The position numbers and the translations under genes were made by a program. Positions 17,477-26,462 of a stretch of 64,000 nt of DNA are shown here, one piece after another; the first letter of the stretch is position 1, and the number at the start of each line of letters is the position of its first letter. The DNA comes from Thermohalobaculum sp039026375 (lineage in GTDB: Bacteria; Pseudomonadota; Alphaproteobacteria; Rhodobacterales; Rhodobacteraceae), in the NCBI GenBank assembly GCA_039026375.1, contig JBCCML010000002.1, forward strand, positions 1-64,000. The letters run 5' to 3'. The notes beneath the pieces were generated by a model, which was given only the letters and a program-made list of their open reading frames with translations, had not been told where the DNA came from and searched no databases.

Positions 17477-18579
17477 TCCTTGTCTTGAGCCTCAGCGTCT
17501 TGCAGAGCCCCGGTATCGTCCAGCCGTCTGGCGCTGCCTGCCCCGGCGTATAGCCGCCCGCTCTTGTACTTTGTCAGCATAAAGCGGCCGACGACGCCGA
17601 TCGCTGCCGCAGCGGGCACGGCGATCAACAGCCCCACAAAGCCGTACAAAACCCCGAAGGCGGACAAGGCAAACATCAGCCAGACAGGGTGCAGTCCCAC
17701 CTTATCACCCACCAGCTTCGGCGTCAGGAAGTTCCCTTCGATCGCCTGACCGATGACGAAAATGATCGCCACAGCCACAATCCACACCGGGTTGTCCCAG
17801 AACTGTGCCGTCGCCACCCCGATCGAGATCACGCCGCCCAGCACCGATCCCACATAGGGAATGAAGGATACAAGACCCGCGAAGACCCCGATCAACAGGC
17901 CGAAGTCCAAGCCAACAAACATCAGGCAGACCGCATAAAAGCACCCCAAGATCATGCAGACCGTCAACTGGCCGCGCACGAACCCGGCCATCACCCGGTC
18001 CAATTCCTTCATGATCTGATGGATCGACGCGCGGTGCTCGCGGGGCAGATAATCGTCAAAGCCCTCGACCATGCGGTCCCAGTCCATCAGCAGATAGAAG
18101 GCGACGACCGGCGTCACAAACATCACCGCGATGAAATTCACCAGGGCAATGCCGCCGGACCAGATCTTGGCCAGCAGCGAGACGCTCCACTGTTCGGCAT
18201 TGTCGCGCAGGTTCGAGACTGCTCGGTTTAGAAAGGTGCCTTCTGTCTGCACTTCCGGCAGCAGTGCGGCCATCACGCCGCGGATCTGATCGATATAGAC
18301 GGGGGCATCTGCCACGGCCTGGCGCACCTGATCCACCAGGACCGGGATAATCAGCAGGATCGCAACGACGGCAATCGTCAGCGAGACGACCGTGATCAGC
18401 ACCGTTGCCAGAACCCGGCTCAGCCCTTTGGCTTCCAGGAAATCGGCCAGCGGATCCGTCAGGTAGGCGATCGCCGCGCCCAGAACAAACGGTAAAAGCG
18501 CATCGGACAGAAACCACAACGCCAGGATCAGGCCGACAAAGGCGATGCTCCAGTATTGTACCTGTTCCCTAACCGTCAT
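17473..18579 (-). CDS. AI-2E family (PerM-type) membrane transporter
   Basis: A 368-aa polytopic inner-membrane protein of the AI-2E/PerM family, with about eight hydrophobic segments and a soluble loop around residues 90-150. The C-terminal signature region LVSFIPYVGSVLGGVISIG is characteristic. Members have been linked to autoinducer-2 export, Na+/H+ exchange and other permease roles, so the substrate is unknown. Close coupling to hdaA by a 4-base overlap is a recurrent arrangement in alphaproteobacteria and probably reflects operon convenience. About 88 bases separate it from nadK upstream. Confidence 0.88.
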   Translation of the reverse strand: MTVREQVQYWSIAFVGLILALWFLSDALLPFVLGAAIAYLTDPLADFLEAKGLSRVLATVLITVVSLTIAVVAILLIIPVLVDQVRQAVADAPVYIDQIRGVMAALLPEVQTEGTFLNRAVSNLRDNAEQWSVSLLAKIWSGGIALVNFIAVMFVTPVVAFYLLMDWDRMVEGFDDYLPREHRASIHQIMKELDRVMAGFVRGQLTVCMILGCFYAVCLMFVGLDFGLLIGVFAGLVSFIPYVGSVLGGVISIGVATAQFWDNPVWIVAVAIIFVIGQAIEGNFLTPKLVGDKVGLHPVWLMFALSAFGVLYGFVGLLIAVPAAAAIGVVGRFMLTKYKSGRLYAGAGSARRLDDTGALQDAEAQDKE

Positions 18580-18629
18580 CGTTTCGCGGGCCTCTTTGCG
18601 CGTCTTCCTCGGGTCGTCGCCGCCGGATC

Positions 18630-18681
18630 ATACAGTCGGTTTATACAGTCGGTTCATGCCGTCGGTTCATGCGGTGAATTG
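18630..18681. repeat. 13-bp imperfect tandem repeat at the 3' end of nadK
   Basis: Units begin at 18630, 18643, 18656 and 18669: ATACAGTCGGTTT, ATACAGTCGGTTC, ATGCCGTCGGTTC and a degenerate ATGCGGTGAATTG. The last unit overlaps the nadK stop codon (18667-18669), so the array looks like slippage copies of the end of that gene extending into the gap before the AI-2E family gene. Confidence 0.7.
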
Positions 18682-19428
18682 CTCTCGCAGCAGGCGCTCT
18701 TCTAACCCGTGACCGGGGTCATACAACAGCTTCAGTTCAATCTCCGAGGCGGCGGCAATGTCGACCTGCTGCACATCGCGGACCTCGGTATGATCGGCGG
18801 TGGCGGAGACCGGGCGCTTGTCGCGCTCCAAGATTTCGAAGCCCAGCTGGGTCTCCCACGGCAGCAGGGCGCCGCGCCAGCGCCGCGGGCGGAAGGGAGA
18901 TACCGGCGTCAGCGCCATCAGTTTGGACCGGATCGGCAGGATTGGCCCATGGGCCGACAGGTTGTAGGCGGTCGATCCCGCAGGCGTCGCCGCCAGAATA
19001 CCGTCGCAGATCAGCTCCTCCAGCATCACGACTCCATCGATGCGGATGCGGATCTTGGCCGCCTGGTGGATCTGGCGGAACAGGGCCACCTCGTTGATGG
19101 CCAGGGCTTCTCGCTGGGTGCCGTCCGCGGCGCTCGCGACCATGCGCAACGGATTGATCACCGCGGTTTTCGCTTCGGCCAGCTTGTCCAGCAAAGCGTC
19201 GTCCGAATAGTCGTTCATCAGAAAGCCGATCGAGCCACGGTTCATCCCGTAGACCGGCACCCCATGCGCCATGTTGGCGTGCAGCGTCTGCAGCATGAAG
19301 CCGTCGCCGCCCAGGGCAACGATGATCTCGGCCTCCGCCGGGCCCACGTGCCCATAGCGGTTCTGCAGATCCTTTGCTGCGGCTTGCGCCACGGGCGACT
19401 GGCTGCCCAACACACAGATTTTCGGCAT
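18667..19428 (-). CDS. nadK: NAD kinase
   Basis: A 253-aa ATP-NAD kinase that makes NADP+. The substrate-binding motif VALGGDGFMLQTLH and the motif NRGSIGFLMNDY are both present, as is the C-terminal GSTAYNLSAHGPI region that completes the active site. The start giving MPKICVLGSQSP matches the family's N-terminal strand; an ATG 35 codons upstream is possible but adds non-conserved sequence. It is divergent from glyA. Tandem 13-bp repeats overlap its stop codon. Confidence 0.94.
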   Translation of the reverse strand: MPKICVLGSQSPVAQAAAKDLQNRYGHVGPAEAEIIVALGGDGFMLQTLHANMAHGVPVYGMNRGSIGFLMNDYSDDALLDKLAEAKTAVINPLRMVASAADGTQREALAINEVALFRQIHQAAKIRIRIDGVVMLEELICDGILAATPAGSTAYNLSAHGPILPIRSKLMALTPVSPFRPRRWRGALLPWETQLGFEILERDKRPVSATADHTEVRDVQQVDIAAASEIELKLLYDPGHGLEERLLREQFTA

Positions 19429-19603
19429 GCCATCCCCGTCGAACGCTTGCAGATCCAGCGTAACGGCCCGGGCTTGGATCGGCAATTCGCCATTCACCCG
19501 AAATTCACGCTGGACTACGGACAATGCAGTCATTACGCGCCCGTGACCTATCGACCAGCCGCGCTAAGTGCAGTCACCAGGAAGACAATAGGAGGATGCC
19601 GCC

Positions 19604-20899
19604 GTGGACGCATTGACCCGAGACCAGGGCTTTTTCAGCGAAGCTTTAGCCAACCGTGACCCTGAGCTCTTTGGGTCCATCACTGGCGAGCTGCGCCGTC
19701 AGCGCGACGAGATCGAGCTGATCGCATCGGAAAACATCGTCAGCCGCGCCGTGATGGAAGCGCAGGGCTCGGTGATGACGAACAAGTATGCCGAAGGGTA
19801 TCCGGGGCGCCGCTACTATGCGGGCTGCCAGCACGTAGACGTGGCCGAGCAGCTGGCCATCGACCGGATTTGCCAGCTGTTCAACTGTCAATTCGCGAAC
19901 GTGCAGCCCCATTCGGGCGCGCAGGCAAACCAGGCCGTGATGCTGGCGACGATCAAGCCAGGTGCCACGATCCTGGGCATGGACCTGGCATCGGGCGGGC
20001 ACCTGACCCACGGCGCGCGGCCCAACCTGTCGGGCAAATGGTTCAACGCCGTGCAGTACGGCGTCCGCCAAGAGGACAACCTGATCGACTATGACAAGGT
20101 CGCCGAACTGGCCGAAGAGCATAAGCCCGAGCTGATCTATGCCGGTGGCTCGGCCGTGCCGCGCCAGATCGACTTTGCCAAGTTCCGCGAGATCGCCGAC
20201 TCGGTGGGCGCCATCCTGCACGTGGATATGGCACACTTCTCGGGTCTGGTCGCAGCCGGTCATCACCCGAACCCGCTGGATCATGCGCATGTGGCCACGT
20301 CAACCACACACAAGACCCTGCGCGGTCCGCGCGGCGGTATCATCCTGACTAACGACGAGGCGCTGGCCAAGAAGTTCAACTCGGCGGTGTTCCCCGGCCT
20401 GCAGGGCGGCCCTTTGATGCACGTCATCGCCGCGAAGGCCGTGGCCTTTGGCGAGGCGCTGCGCCCCGAATATCGCACCTATATCGCTCAGGTCATCAAG
20501 AACGCGCAGGCGCTGTCGGACGAGCTGATCAAGGGCGGGGTGGACATCATCACCGGCGGCACGGACACGCACCTTTGCCTGGTCGACCTGCGGCCCAAAG
20601 GCGTCAAGGGCAATGCGGCGGAGCAGTCGCTGTTGCGTGCGCACATCACCTGCAACAAGAACGGCATCCCGTTCGATCCGGAGCCGCCGATGGTCACCAG
20701 CGGCCTGCGTCTGGGCTCGCCCGCCGGCACCACACGCGGCTTTGGCGAGGACGAGTTCCGCCAAATCGGCCGCCTGATCGTCGAGGTGATCGATGGCCTG
20801 GCCGCCAATGGCGAAGAGGGCAATGCCGGGGTCGAGGCCGCGGTCCGCGCCAAGGTGCAGACGCTTTGCGACGCTTTCCCGATCTACGAAGGCATGTGA
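19604..20899 (+). CDS. glyA: Serine hydroxymethyltransferase
   Basis: A 431-aa PLP enzyme interconverting serine plus tetrahydrofolate and glycine plus 5,10-methylene-tetrahydrofolate. The PLP lysine is Lys237 in STTHKTLRGPRGG; the N-terminal ELIASENIVS, NKYAEGYPGRRYYAGC and PHSGAQANQ motifs are typical. The start is GTG with a strong AGGAGG at the correct distance; an out-of-frame ATG lies between them. It is monocistronic, ending in a hairpin shared with the convergent downstream gene. Confidence 0.97.
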   Translation: MDALTRDQGFFSEALANRDPELFGSITGELRRQRDEIELIASENIVSRAVMEAQGSVMTNKYAEGYPGRRYYAGCQHVDVAEQLAIDRICQLFNCQFANVQPHSGAQANQAVMLATIKPGATILGMDLASGGHLTHGARPNLSGKWFNAVQYGVRQEDNLIDYDKVAELAEEHKPELIYAGGSAVPRQIDFAKFREIADSVGAILHVDMAHFSGLVAAGHHPNPLDHAHVATSTTHKTLRGPRGGIILTNDEALAKKFNSAVFPGLQGGPLMHVIAAKAVAFGEALRPEYRTYIAQVIKNAQALSDELIKGGVDIITGGTDTHLCLVDLRPKGVKGNAAEQSLLRAHITCNKNGIPFDPEPPMVTSGLRLGSPAGTTRGFGEDEFRQIGRLIVEVIDGLAANGEEGNAGVEAAVRAKVQTLCDAFPIYEGM

Positions 20900-20920
20900 G
20901 CAGAGGCATTTGAGGACGTT

Positions 20921-20945
20921 TAGGGTGGGCGCTGAGCCCGCCCTA
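20921..20945. terminator. Hairpin between convergent glyA and the ThDP-enzyme gene
   Basis: Arms TAGGGTGGGC and GCCCGCCCTA form a 10-bp stem (one G-T pair) around a GCTGA loop. It lies 22 bases after the glyA stop and about 30 bases before the end of the convergent gene, the usual place for a bidirectional terminator. There is no strong T-run. The GGTGGGC-type palindrome also resembles dispersed GC-rich repeats common in Rhodobacterales genomes. Confidence 0.6.
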
Positions 20946-20976
20946 CACGCTCAAACGCCGTCCCGATCCTGCGCGG

Positions 20977-22554
20977 TCAGAGGTCGCGCAGGACCAACGC
21001 TTCCGGGATCTCGATGACCGAGGGGCCTTTCCGGGCCGCAGCCTCGGTCAGCAAACCCGGCAGATCCGCCAGATCTTCCATCAGTATCGCTTCGCAGCCA
21101 TAGGCTCTTGCAATGGCGACGAAGTCGGGCGTGTGCAGGTCGACGCCTACGGGCGAGATCTGACGGGCGATCATGTAGTCCTTGATCTCGCCATAGCCCT
21201 GGTTGTTCCAGACCAGCAGGATCAGGGGCAGCTGTTCCTCAACGGCGGTGCCCAACTCGGCCAACGAGAACTGCAGTCCCCCATCCCCGCAGATACAGAC
21301 CACAGGGGCGCCCAGGCCTCGTGCCGCCCCCACGGCAGCGGGCAGGCCATACCCCAAAGCCCCATACCCCGTCGCCGCGTTGAACCACTTCCGCGGCGAC
21401 GGCGCCGCATAGTAGAGGTTCCCGGCATAGGCGGCCTGGGTTGAATCGCAGACGATGGGCGCTTCGGGCAGCGTGTCCCGGATGGTGTCGAGAAAGCCGA
21501 CGATGCTCCAGTACTTCGGGCCAATCTCGTCCCATACTTCAGCCCTAGCGGCGGCAGCACCGTCGCGCCCACCGCGTTCCTGGGGCTTCAGCGCAGACCG
21601 AAGGCGGGGCACGACATCCATCGCATTTGCAATGATCCCGATGTCCGCAATTGCCCCGCGCATCAGCTGATCTGGATCCAGATCGATCCGCACCAGCGTA
21701 CCGGGAACATCGAACCCACCCGTATCGTACATGTCATAGTCAGTCCGGCCGATCTCGGCGCCAATTGCAAGCACCACGTCCGAGGCCTGGATAAGCCGCC
21801 GGACGGACTGCAAGGACGGACTGGCCGGCACAGAGAGGGGGTGTTCATGAGAGGTCAAACCGCGCGCATTCGTTGTCATTATGACCGGTGCGTCCCAAAT
21901 CTCGGCGAGTTCGGCGACCGACGCGCCGACCGCGCCACCACCCGTTAAGACAACTGGCGCCTTAGCGTCGTTCAGGACGGTCGATACGTGATCGATATAG
22001 CTGTCACCCAACTCGATCATGGGTCTGGTATCAGTTTTCGGCAGCGACACCTCTTTGCTGAAGAGATCCAAAGGGACTTGGATGTGCACGGGACGTGGGC
22101 GGGCCCCGTGGAAGACAGCAAAAGCGCGGGCGAGAACCGTGCCTAACTGATCCGGGTGGGTGATCGTGTGGCTGAAGGCGGCCGCCTGCGCCGCGATGAG
22201 GCCCTGGTTGCTGATCTCGTGCAGGTCCCCGCCCATCCCCAGGTTCTGAGTACGATTTACCGACGACACCACCAGCATCGGGATCGAGTCCGCATAGGCC
22301 TGCGCCATCGGCGTCAGGATGTTCGTCACCCCCGGCCCCGTGATCACAAAGGCCGCCGCTACCCGCCCCGTCGCCCGGTAGTAGCCATCGGCCATGAAGC
22401 CCGCGCCCTGCTCGTGGCGCGGCGTCACGTGGCGGATCGATGACCCCGCCAGCCCCCGGTAAAGCTCGACCGTGTGCACGCCCGGAATGCCGAATACCGT
22501 GTCGATGCCATAGGCCTCCAGCCCCGCGACCAGCGCTTCCCCCAGCGTTGCCAT
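20977..22554 (-). CDS. ThDP-dependent decarboxylase, 5-guanidino-2-oxopentanoate decarboxylase type
   Basis: A 525-aa member of the acetolactate synthase-like thiamine-diphosphate family. The catalytic Glu lies in TPRHEQGAGFMADGY near residue 48. The ThDP/Mg motif GDGG...N appears as CICGDGGLQFSLAELGT followed by LLVWNNQGYGEIKDYM. The overall sequence fits the subgroup annotated 5-guanidino-2-oxopentanoate decarboxylase, which acts after arginine transamination; other 2-oxo acids cannot be excluded. It lacks any associated small subunit, arguing against acetolactate synthase. It is divergent from bolA. An agmatinase-family gene elsewhere in the window (4135-5085) could act later in the same arginine route. 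Confidence 0.75.
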   Translation of the reverse strand: MATLGEALVAGLEAYGIDTVFGIPGVHTVELYRGLAGSSIRHVTPRHEQGAGFMADGYYRATGRVAAAFVITGPGVTNILTPMAQAYADSIPMLVVSSVNRTQNLGMGGDLHEISNQGLIAAQAAAFSHTITHPDQLGTVLARAFAVFHGARPRPVHIQVPLDLFSKEVSLPKTDTRPMIELGDSYIDHVSTVLNDAKAPVVLTGGGAVGASVAELAEIWDAPVIMTTNARGLTSHEHPLSVPASPSLQSVRRLIQASDVVLAIGAEIGRTDYDMYDTGGFDVPGTLVRIDLDPDQLMRGAIADIGIIANAMDVVPRLRSALKPQERGGRDGAAAARAEVWDEIGPKYWSIVGFLDTIRDTLPEAPIVCDSTQAAYAGNLYYAAPSPRKWFNAATGYGALGYGLPAAVGAARGLGAPVVCICGDGGLQFSLAELGTAVEEQLPLILLVWNNQGYGEIKDYMIARQISPVGVDLHTPDFVAIARAYGCEAILMEDLADLPGLLTEAAARKGPSVIEIPEALVLRDL

Positions 22555-22637
22555 CTTCGTGCCTCCGTCGCCGATGCTTGCCAGTCCACCCAGTAGTCTC
22601 TACATCGCGATGAGGAAAGCATATCCACGGATGACCC

Positions 22638-22880
22638 ATGCCCGTTCCCGCAACTGAAATCGAACGCCTGATCCGCGAGACCTTCCCGAATGCCCGGGTC
22701 GAGATCCGTGATCTTGCGGGCGACAACAATCACTATGCGGCGACGGTCGTAGACGAAGCCTTTCGCGGGAAGAACCGCGTGCAACAGCAACGCATGGTCA
22801 ATGCGGCGTTGAGCGATATTCTGGATGGCCCGAACGCGCCGCTCCATGCGCTCGCGCTGACCACCAGCGCCCCAGATTGA
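22638..22880 (+). CDS. bolA: BolA family protein
   Basis: An 80-aa BolA/IbaG-like protein. The core FPNARVEIRDLAGDNNHYAATVVDEAF contains the conserved DxxGDxxHY segment, with His able to co-ligate a [2Fe-2S] cluster with a monothiol glutaredoxin. That partner, a CGFS glutaredoxin, is encoded 10 bases downstream, so the pair probably acts in Fe-S cluster trafficking or iron sensing, as known for BolA-Grx4 complexes. The operon continues to pth. Confidence 0.93.
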   Translation: MPVPATEIERLIRETFPNARVEIRDLAGDNNHYAATVVDEAFRGKNRVQQQRMVNAALSDILDGPNAPLHALALTTSAPD

Positions 22881-22890
22881 GGAGACGACG

Positions 22891-23274
22891 ATGTTGGACA
22901 CCACCTCGGCCAAGGCCGAAATCAAGGACGCCGTGGACAGCCACGATGTGGTGCTGTTCATGAAGGGCACGCCAACGATGCCCCAGTGCGGGTTCTCTTC
23001 GCGCGTTGCCTCGATCCTGAATTACATGGGCGTCGAGTGGCACGGTTTTAACATCCTGCAATCGGACGAGCACCGCCAGGGTGTGAAGGAGTTCTCGGAC
23101 TGGCCGACGACGCCGCAGCTCTACGTGAAGCAAGAGTTCATCGGCGGCTGCGACATCGTCACTGAAATGACGATGTCGGGCGAGTTGGACCAATTGCTGG
23201 AAGCCAAGGGCGTCGAGTACGACCGCGCGGCGGCCGAACGGATCCGCGAAGCGAACCGGCCGGACGAAGAATAA
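22891..23274 (+). CDS. grxD: Monothiol (CGFS) glutaredoxin
   Basis: A 127-aa Grx4/Grx5-type glutaredoxin that carries and delivers [2Fe-2S] clusters. The active site CGFS begins at Cys33 in TMPQCGFSSRV; the preceding MKGTP, and the later WPTTPQLYVK and FIGGCDI motifs that bind glutathione, are all present. A charged C-terminal extension of about 20 residues (EYDRAAAERIREANRPDEE) goes beyond the usual ~108-residue form. Placement directly after bolA fits formation of a BolA-Grx heterodimer. Confidence 0.96.
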   Translation: MLDTTSAKAEIKDAVDSHDVVLFMKGTPTMPQCGFSSRVASILNYMGVEWHGFNILQSDEHRQGVKEFSDWPTTPQLYVKQEFIGGCDIVTEMTMSGELDQLLEAKGVEYDRAAAERIREANRPDEE

Positions 23275-23310
23275 GCCGGGCGCCCGACACCGCCGAACCT
23301 CGAGGGGTCC

Positions 23311-24072
23311 GTGAACAAAAGCACGTCAGGTAAGGGCTTCGCCACCGGCGAGGTCATTCTGGTCGTTGGGCTGGGCAATCCAGGTCCGAAGTACGCGGGT
23401 AATCGCCATAACATCGGCTTCATGGCGCTGGACCAGGTGGCCAGCGATGCAGCCTTCGGGCCGTGGCGTGCCAAGTTCGACGGCGAGATTGCCGAGGGGC
23501 GGCTGTCGGGCAAGCGCATCGTCCTGCTGAAGCCGCACACGTTCATGAACGAATCCGGGCTGTCGGTGGGCAAGGCGGCCAACTTTCTGAAGATCGCGGC
23601 CGAGGACATCATCGTCATCCACGACGAGCTGGATCTGGCACCCGGCAAATGCCGCGTGAAGGTCGGCGGCGGGCATGCGGGCCACAACGGCCTGCGCTCG
23701 ATCCACGCCCATATGGGGCCGGACTATGCGCGGGTGCGCTTAGGCATCGGCCATCCCGGCGACAAGAACCTGGTGTCGTCCTACGTGCTGCGTGACTTCG
23801 CGAAAAGCGACCGCGATTGGCTGGACCCTTTGATTGACGGCATTGCGGATGGGTTCGACCGCCTGGTCACAGGCGATGACGCGGGCTTTCAGAACGCCGT
23901 TGCCCTGAAGCGCCCGCCCGCGCCCGCCAAGGCCAAGAAGGGCACGCCCCACCAGGCCCGCGCCGCCGCCAGTAAGGCCGCGAAACAACGCGAGGCGGTC
24001 GAGAAATCGCTGTCCGCGGCCCCCGACAATCCCTTGGCCCGCCTGCTACAGAAATTCTCGAAACCGCGGTAG
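23311..24072 (+). CDS. pth: Peptidyl-tRNA hydrolase
   Basis: A 253-aa Pth that releases peptides from peptidyl-tRNA after ribosome drop-off. The motif VGLGNPGPKYAGNRHNIGF carries the conserved Asn and catalytic His; FMNESG and HDELDL follow. The C-terminal ~60 residues (from about 195) are Ala/Lys-rich, as often in alphaproteobacteria, and not part of the catalytic fold. The start is GTG, 36 bases after grxD, so it is likely part of the bolA-grxD transcript. Confidence 0.96.
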   Translation: MNKSTSGKGFATGEVILVVGLGNPGPKYAGNRHNIGFMALDQVASDAAFGPWRAKFDGEIAEGRLSGKRIVLLKPHTFMNESGLSVGKAANFLKIAAEDIIVIHDELDLAPGKCRVKVGGGHAGHNGLRSIHAHMGPDYARVRLGIGHPGDKNLVSSYVLRDFAKSDRDWLDPLIDGIADGFDRLVTGDDAGFQNAVALKRPPAPAKAKKGTPHQARAAASKAAKQREAVEKSLSAAPDNPLARLLQKFSKPR

Positions 24073-24118
24073 ACTCCGGGTGGGCGGCAGAACCCGTCCG
24101 AAGAGGCGGAGAACACCG

Positions 24119-25123
24119 ATGCAGAAGACCCTAGCCCTGTGTGTGGCCCTTTGCCTGGCCGCGCTGATTGCGGCCAGCGCCCCACCGGCCCACGCGCAAG
24201 CAGCCGCCTGCCAGGCAACGCCCGCCGTCAAGGACCAGACCACGCTGCGGGAGCTGTCGAGCATCTGGTTCGGTGACCCCAGCTTCCGCTTCGCCATCCT
24301 ACTGGCCACGAATGCCAGGGCCGCCGACCCGCGCTTTGGCTACCTTGCCAATCCCAACCAGTTGGTCAGCTACACCCCTGACGGCACCCGCAAGGGGCCC
24401 CGCGCCGTCTGCATCCCGGCGCTGGACGAAGCGCTGCGCCTGCGCAACCGCTTTGCGCGCTACATGGAAGCCGTCAACGACATGGCGCTGGCCGAGCCGT
24501 CCGAGATTGTCAGCACGCTGGACCCCATCCCCACTGGTGGCCCCATTCGCGTTGTCAGCTGGGTGCGCGCCGACCAGGCGGCCGCCCTGCCCGCGGCGGG
24601 AGGAACGCACACCACAGGCGGCGCCACCTGGGTCACCCTGGACCCCCATGTGCGCGACTTTTGCACCGGCTATACGGCGGCGCATTCGGACGATCCCGCC
24701 GCCGTCACCCTGCGCCTGGAGCAACGCCTGGGCCTACCGCCCGCTGCCTCGAAGACGCACTTCGTGACCTTCGAATTGGCGCGTGTCGACCAAACCACCA
24801 TCTTCCGACCCTGCGCCGACACCGAAACCAGCGACCAAGCCTGCACGCTGGGCCCGCCCAAGGCCTGCGCGGAAGGCGACGCCATCTGCAATGCCCGGCG
24901 CGACTTCTTCTTTCAGCAGTACTACGGCTCCTATGGCGGGCAGCGCCCGGTGGAGTATCCCTGGACCTCGCTGGGCTACACGTTCGACTGGGCGCCCGCC
25001 GCCCCCGGCGTGGGCAGCGGCATCGGCTTTGTCACCGTCGGTGAAAGCGAATACGTCATCCCGGGCGGGGTCGATCTGACAGTCATGGCCATCGAGCCGA
25101 CCATGGCCTTTTGCACGCGCTAG
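24119..25123 (+). CDS. Secreted protein of unknown function
   Basis: A 334-aa protein with a good Sec signal peptide (MQKTLALCVALCLAALIAAS, cleavage near AHAQ at residue 26). The mature part is not recognised. It contains several cysteines (for example CQAT near the new N-terminus, FCTGYT, CTLGPPKACAEGDAICNARRD and a terminal FCTR), suggesting periplasmic disulfides. The central region WFGDPSFRFAILLATNARAADPRFGYLANPNQL recalls the way LysM/FimV-like proteins describe a residence address, but this is not a reliable match. The start is the ATG following an AGGCGGAG-like ribosome site. Confidence 0.7.
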   Translation: MQKTLALCVALCLAALIAASAPPAHAQAAACQATPAVKDQTTLRELSSIWFGDPSFRFAILLATNARAADPRFGYLANPNQLVSYTPDGTRKGPRAVCIPALDEALRLRNRFARYMEAVNDMALAEPSEIVSTLDPIPTGGPIRVVSWVRADQAAALPAAGGTHTTGGATWVTLDPHVRDFCTGYTAAHSDDPAAVTLRLEQRLGLPPAASKTHFVTFELARVDQTTIFRPCADTETSDQACTLGPPKACAEGDAICNARRDFFFQQYYGSYGGQRPVEYPWTSLGYTFDWAPAAPGVGSGIGFVTVGESEYVIPGGVDLTVMAIEPTMAFCTR

Positions 25124-25215
25124 CCGAAGCCGGGCCAGATCTTGCCCCCACCTTGACCTGGGGCGCGGCCTGTGTGAGATGCGCGCGCTTCAACATCTAA
25201 CCAAGGATCGCGCGC

Positions 25216-26313
25216 ATGGGCTTTCGCTGTGGCATCGTGGGGTTGCCGAACGTGGGCAAGTCGACGCTTTTCAACGCGTTGACGCGCACCGCCGCGGCGC
25301 AGGCGGCGAACTTTCCCTTCTGCACGATCGAGCCGAACGTGGGCGAGGTCTCGGTCCCGGACAAGCGCCTGGGCATCATTGCCGAAATCGCCAAATCCAA
25401 ACAGGTCATCCCGGCCCGTCTGACCTTTGTCGACATTGCGGGCCTGGTTAAGGGCGCGTCCAAGGGCGAGGGGCTGGGCAATCAGTTCCTCGCCAACATC
25501 CGCGAGGTCGACGCCATCGCCCACGTGCTGCGCTGTTTCGAGGATGACGACATCACCCATGTCGAAGGCCGCGTGAACCCGGTCGAGGATGCCAAGACCA
25601 TCGAAACCGAGCTGATGCTGGCCGATCTGGAATCGATCGAGCGGCGGTTGGAGAACCTGTCCCGCAAGATCCGCGGGGGCGACAAGGAGGCGGTTGAGCA
25701 AGAGCGCCTGCTGAAGCTGGCCCTGGCCGCGATCGAGAACGACCAGCCGGCCCGCACCGTCGACGTCGCGCCCGAGGATGCCAAGACCTGGCGGACCCTG
25801 GGGCTGCTGACCGCCAAGCCCGTCCTCTATGTCTGCAATGTCGAGGAGGACGCCTCCGCCGACGGGAACGCGCAGTCCGCGGCTGTGGCCGAGATGGCGG
25901 CGGCAGAGGGCGCGGCTTCCGTGGTGATCTCTGCCGCCATCGAAGAGGAGATCGCCCAGTTGGCCGATGACGAGCGTGAGGAGTTCCTGGTGGACCTGGG
26001 GCTGGAGGAGCCGGGCCTGGATCGCCTGATCCGCGCCGGCTACCAGCTGCTGGGCCTGATCACCTATTTCACCGCCGGCCCGAAGGAGGCCCGTGCCTGG
26101 ACCATCGCTGAAGGTACCCTGGCGCCGCAGGCCGCCGGCGTCATCCACGGCGACTTCGAGCGCGGCTTCATCCGGGCAGAGACGATCAGCTACAAGGACT
26201 ACGTGGACCTGGGCGGTGAGAACCCGGCAAAGGACGCCGGCAAAATGCGCGCGGAGGGCAAGGCCTACCGGGTCGGCGACGGCGACGTGCTGCACTTCCT
26301 GTTCAACACCTGA
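25216..26313 (+). CDS. ychF: Redox-regulated ATPase YchF (Obg-family)
   Basis: A 365-aa Obg-related P-loop protein that prefers ATP over GTP. G1 is GLPNVGKST at residues 8-16, G3 is DIAGLVKGAS, and the altered G4 NVEEDAS explains adenine preference. The C-terminal TGS domain starts about residue 278 (LITYFTAGPKEARAWTI) and ends with the family-typical YRVGDGDVLHFLFNT. It binds ribosomes and tunes stress responses in other bacteria. It stands alone before the tRNA-Gln gene. Confidence 0.97.
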   Translation: MGFRCGIVGLPNVGKSTLFNALTRTAAAQAANFPFCTIEPNVGEVSVPDKRLGIIAEIAKSKQVIPARLTFVDIAGLVKGASKGEGLGNQFLANIREVDAIAHVLRCFEDDDITHVEGRVNPVEDAKTIETELMLADLESIERRLENLSRKIRGGDKEAVEQERLLKLALAAIENDQPARTVDVAPEDAKTWRTLGLLTAKPVLYVCNVEEDASADGNAQSAAVAEMAAAEGAASVVISAAIEEEIAQLADDEREEFLVDLGLEEPGLDRLIRAGYQLLGLITYFTAGPKEARAWTIAEGTLAPQAAGVIHGDFERGFIRAETISYKDYVDLGGENPAKDAGKMRAEGKAYRVGDGDVLHFLFNT

Positions 26314-26417
26314 GGCGCGGCCCCGGGTTTGGCCCACATAGTCTCGCCCAAGGCCGTCCGCCTGCTAGCGATGGCTGAACGGCTTTGGCCTACTGGCTGC
26401 GGCTTGACGAACGCAGC

Positions 26418-26446
26418 TTGACGGCGGAGGCGCACATGACTATCTC
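26418..26446 (+). promoter_or_regulatory. Probable sigma-70 promoter of tRNA-Gln
   Basis: A TTGACG -35 box at 26418-26423 and a TATCTC -10 box at 26441-26446 are separated by 17 bases. The predicted start would lie about 10 bases before the mature tRNA 5' end. Sequence match only. Confidence 0.5.
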
Positions 26447-26462
26447 GCGCCACACCGCCATT

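Noticed and set aside
24119..25123. Secreted 334-aa protein as a LysM/FimV-like peptidoglycan-binding protein
   Set aside because: The resemblance is limited to a short stretch after the signal peptide; no repeated LysM unit is present.
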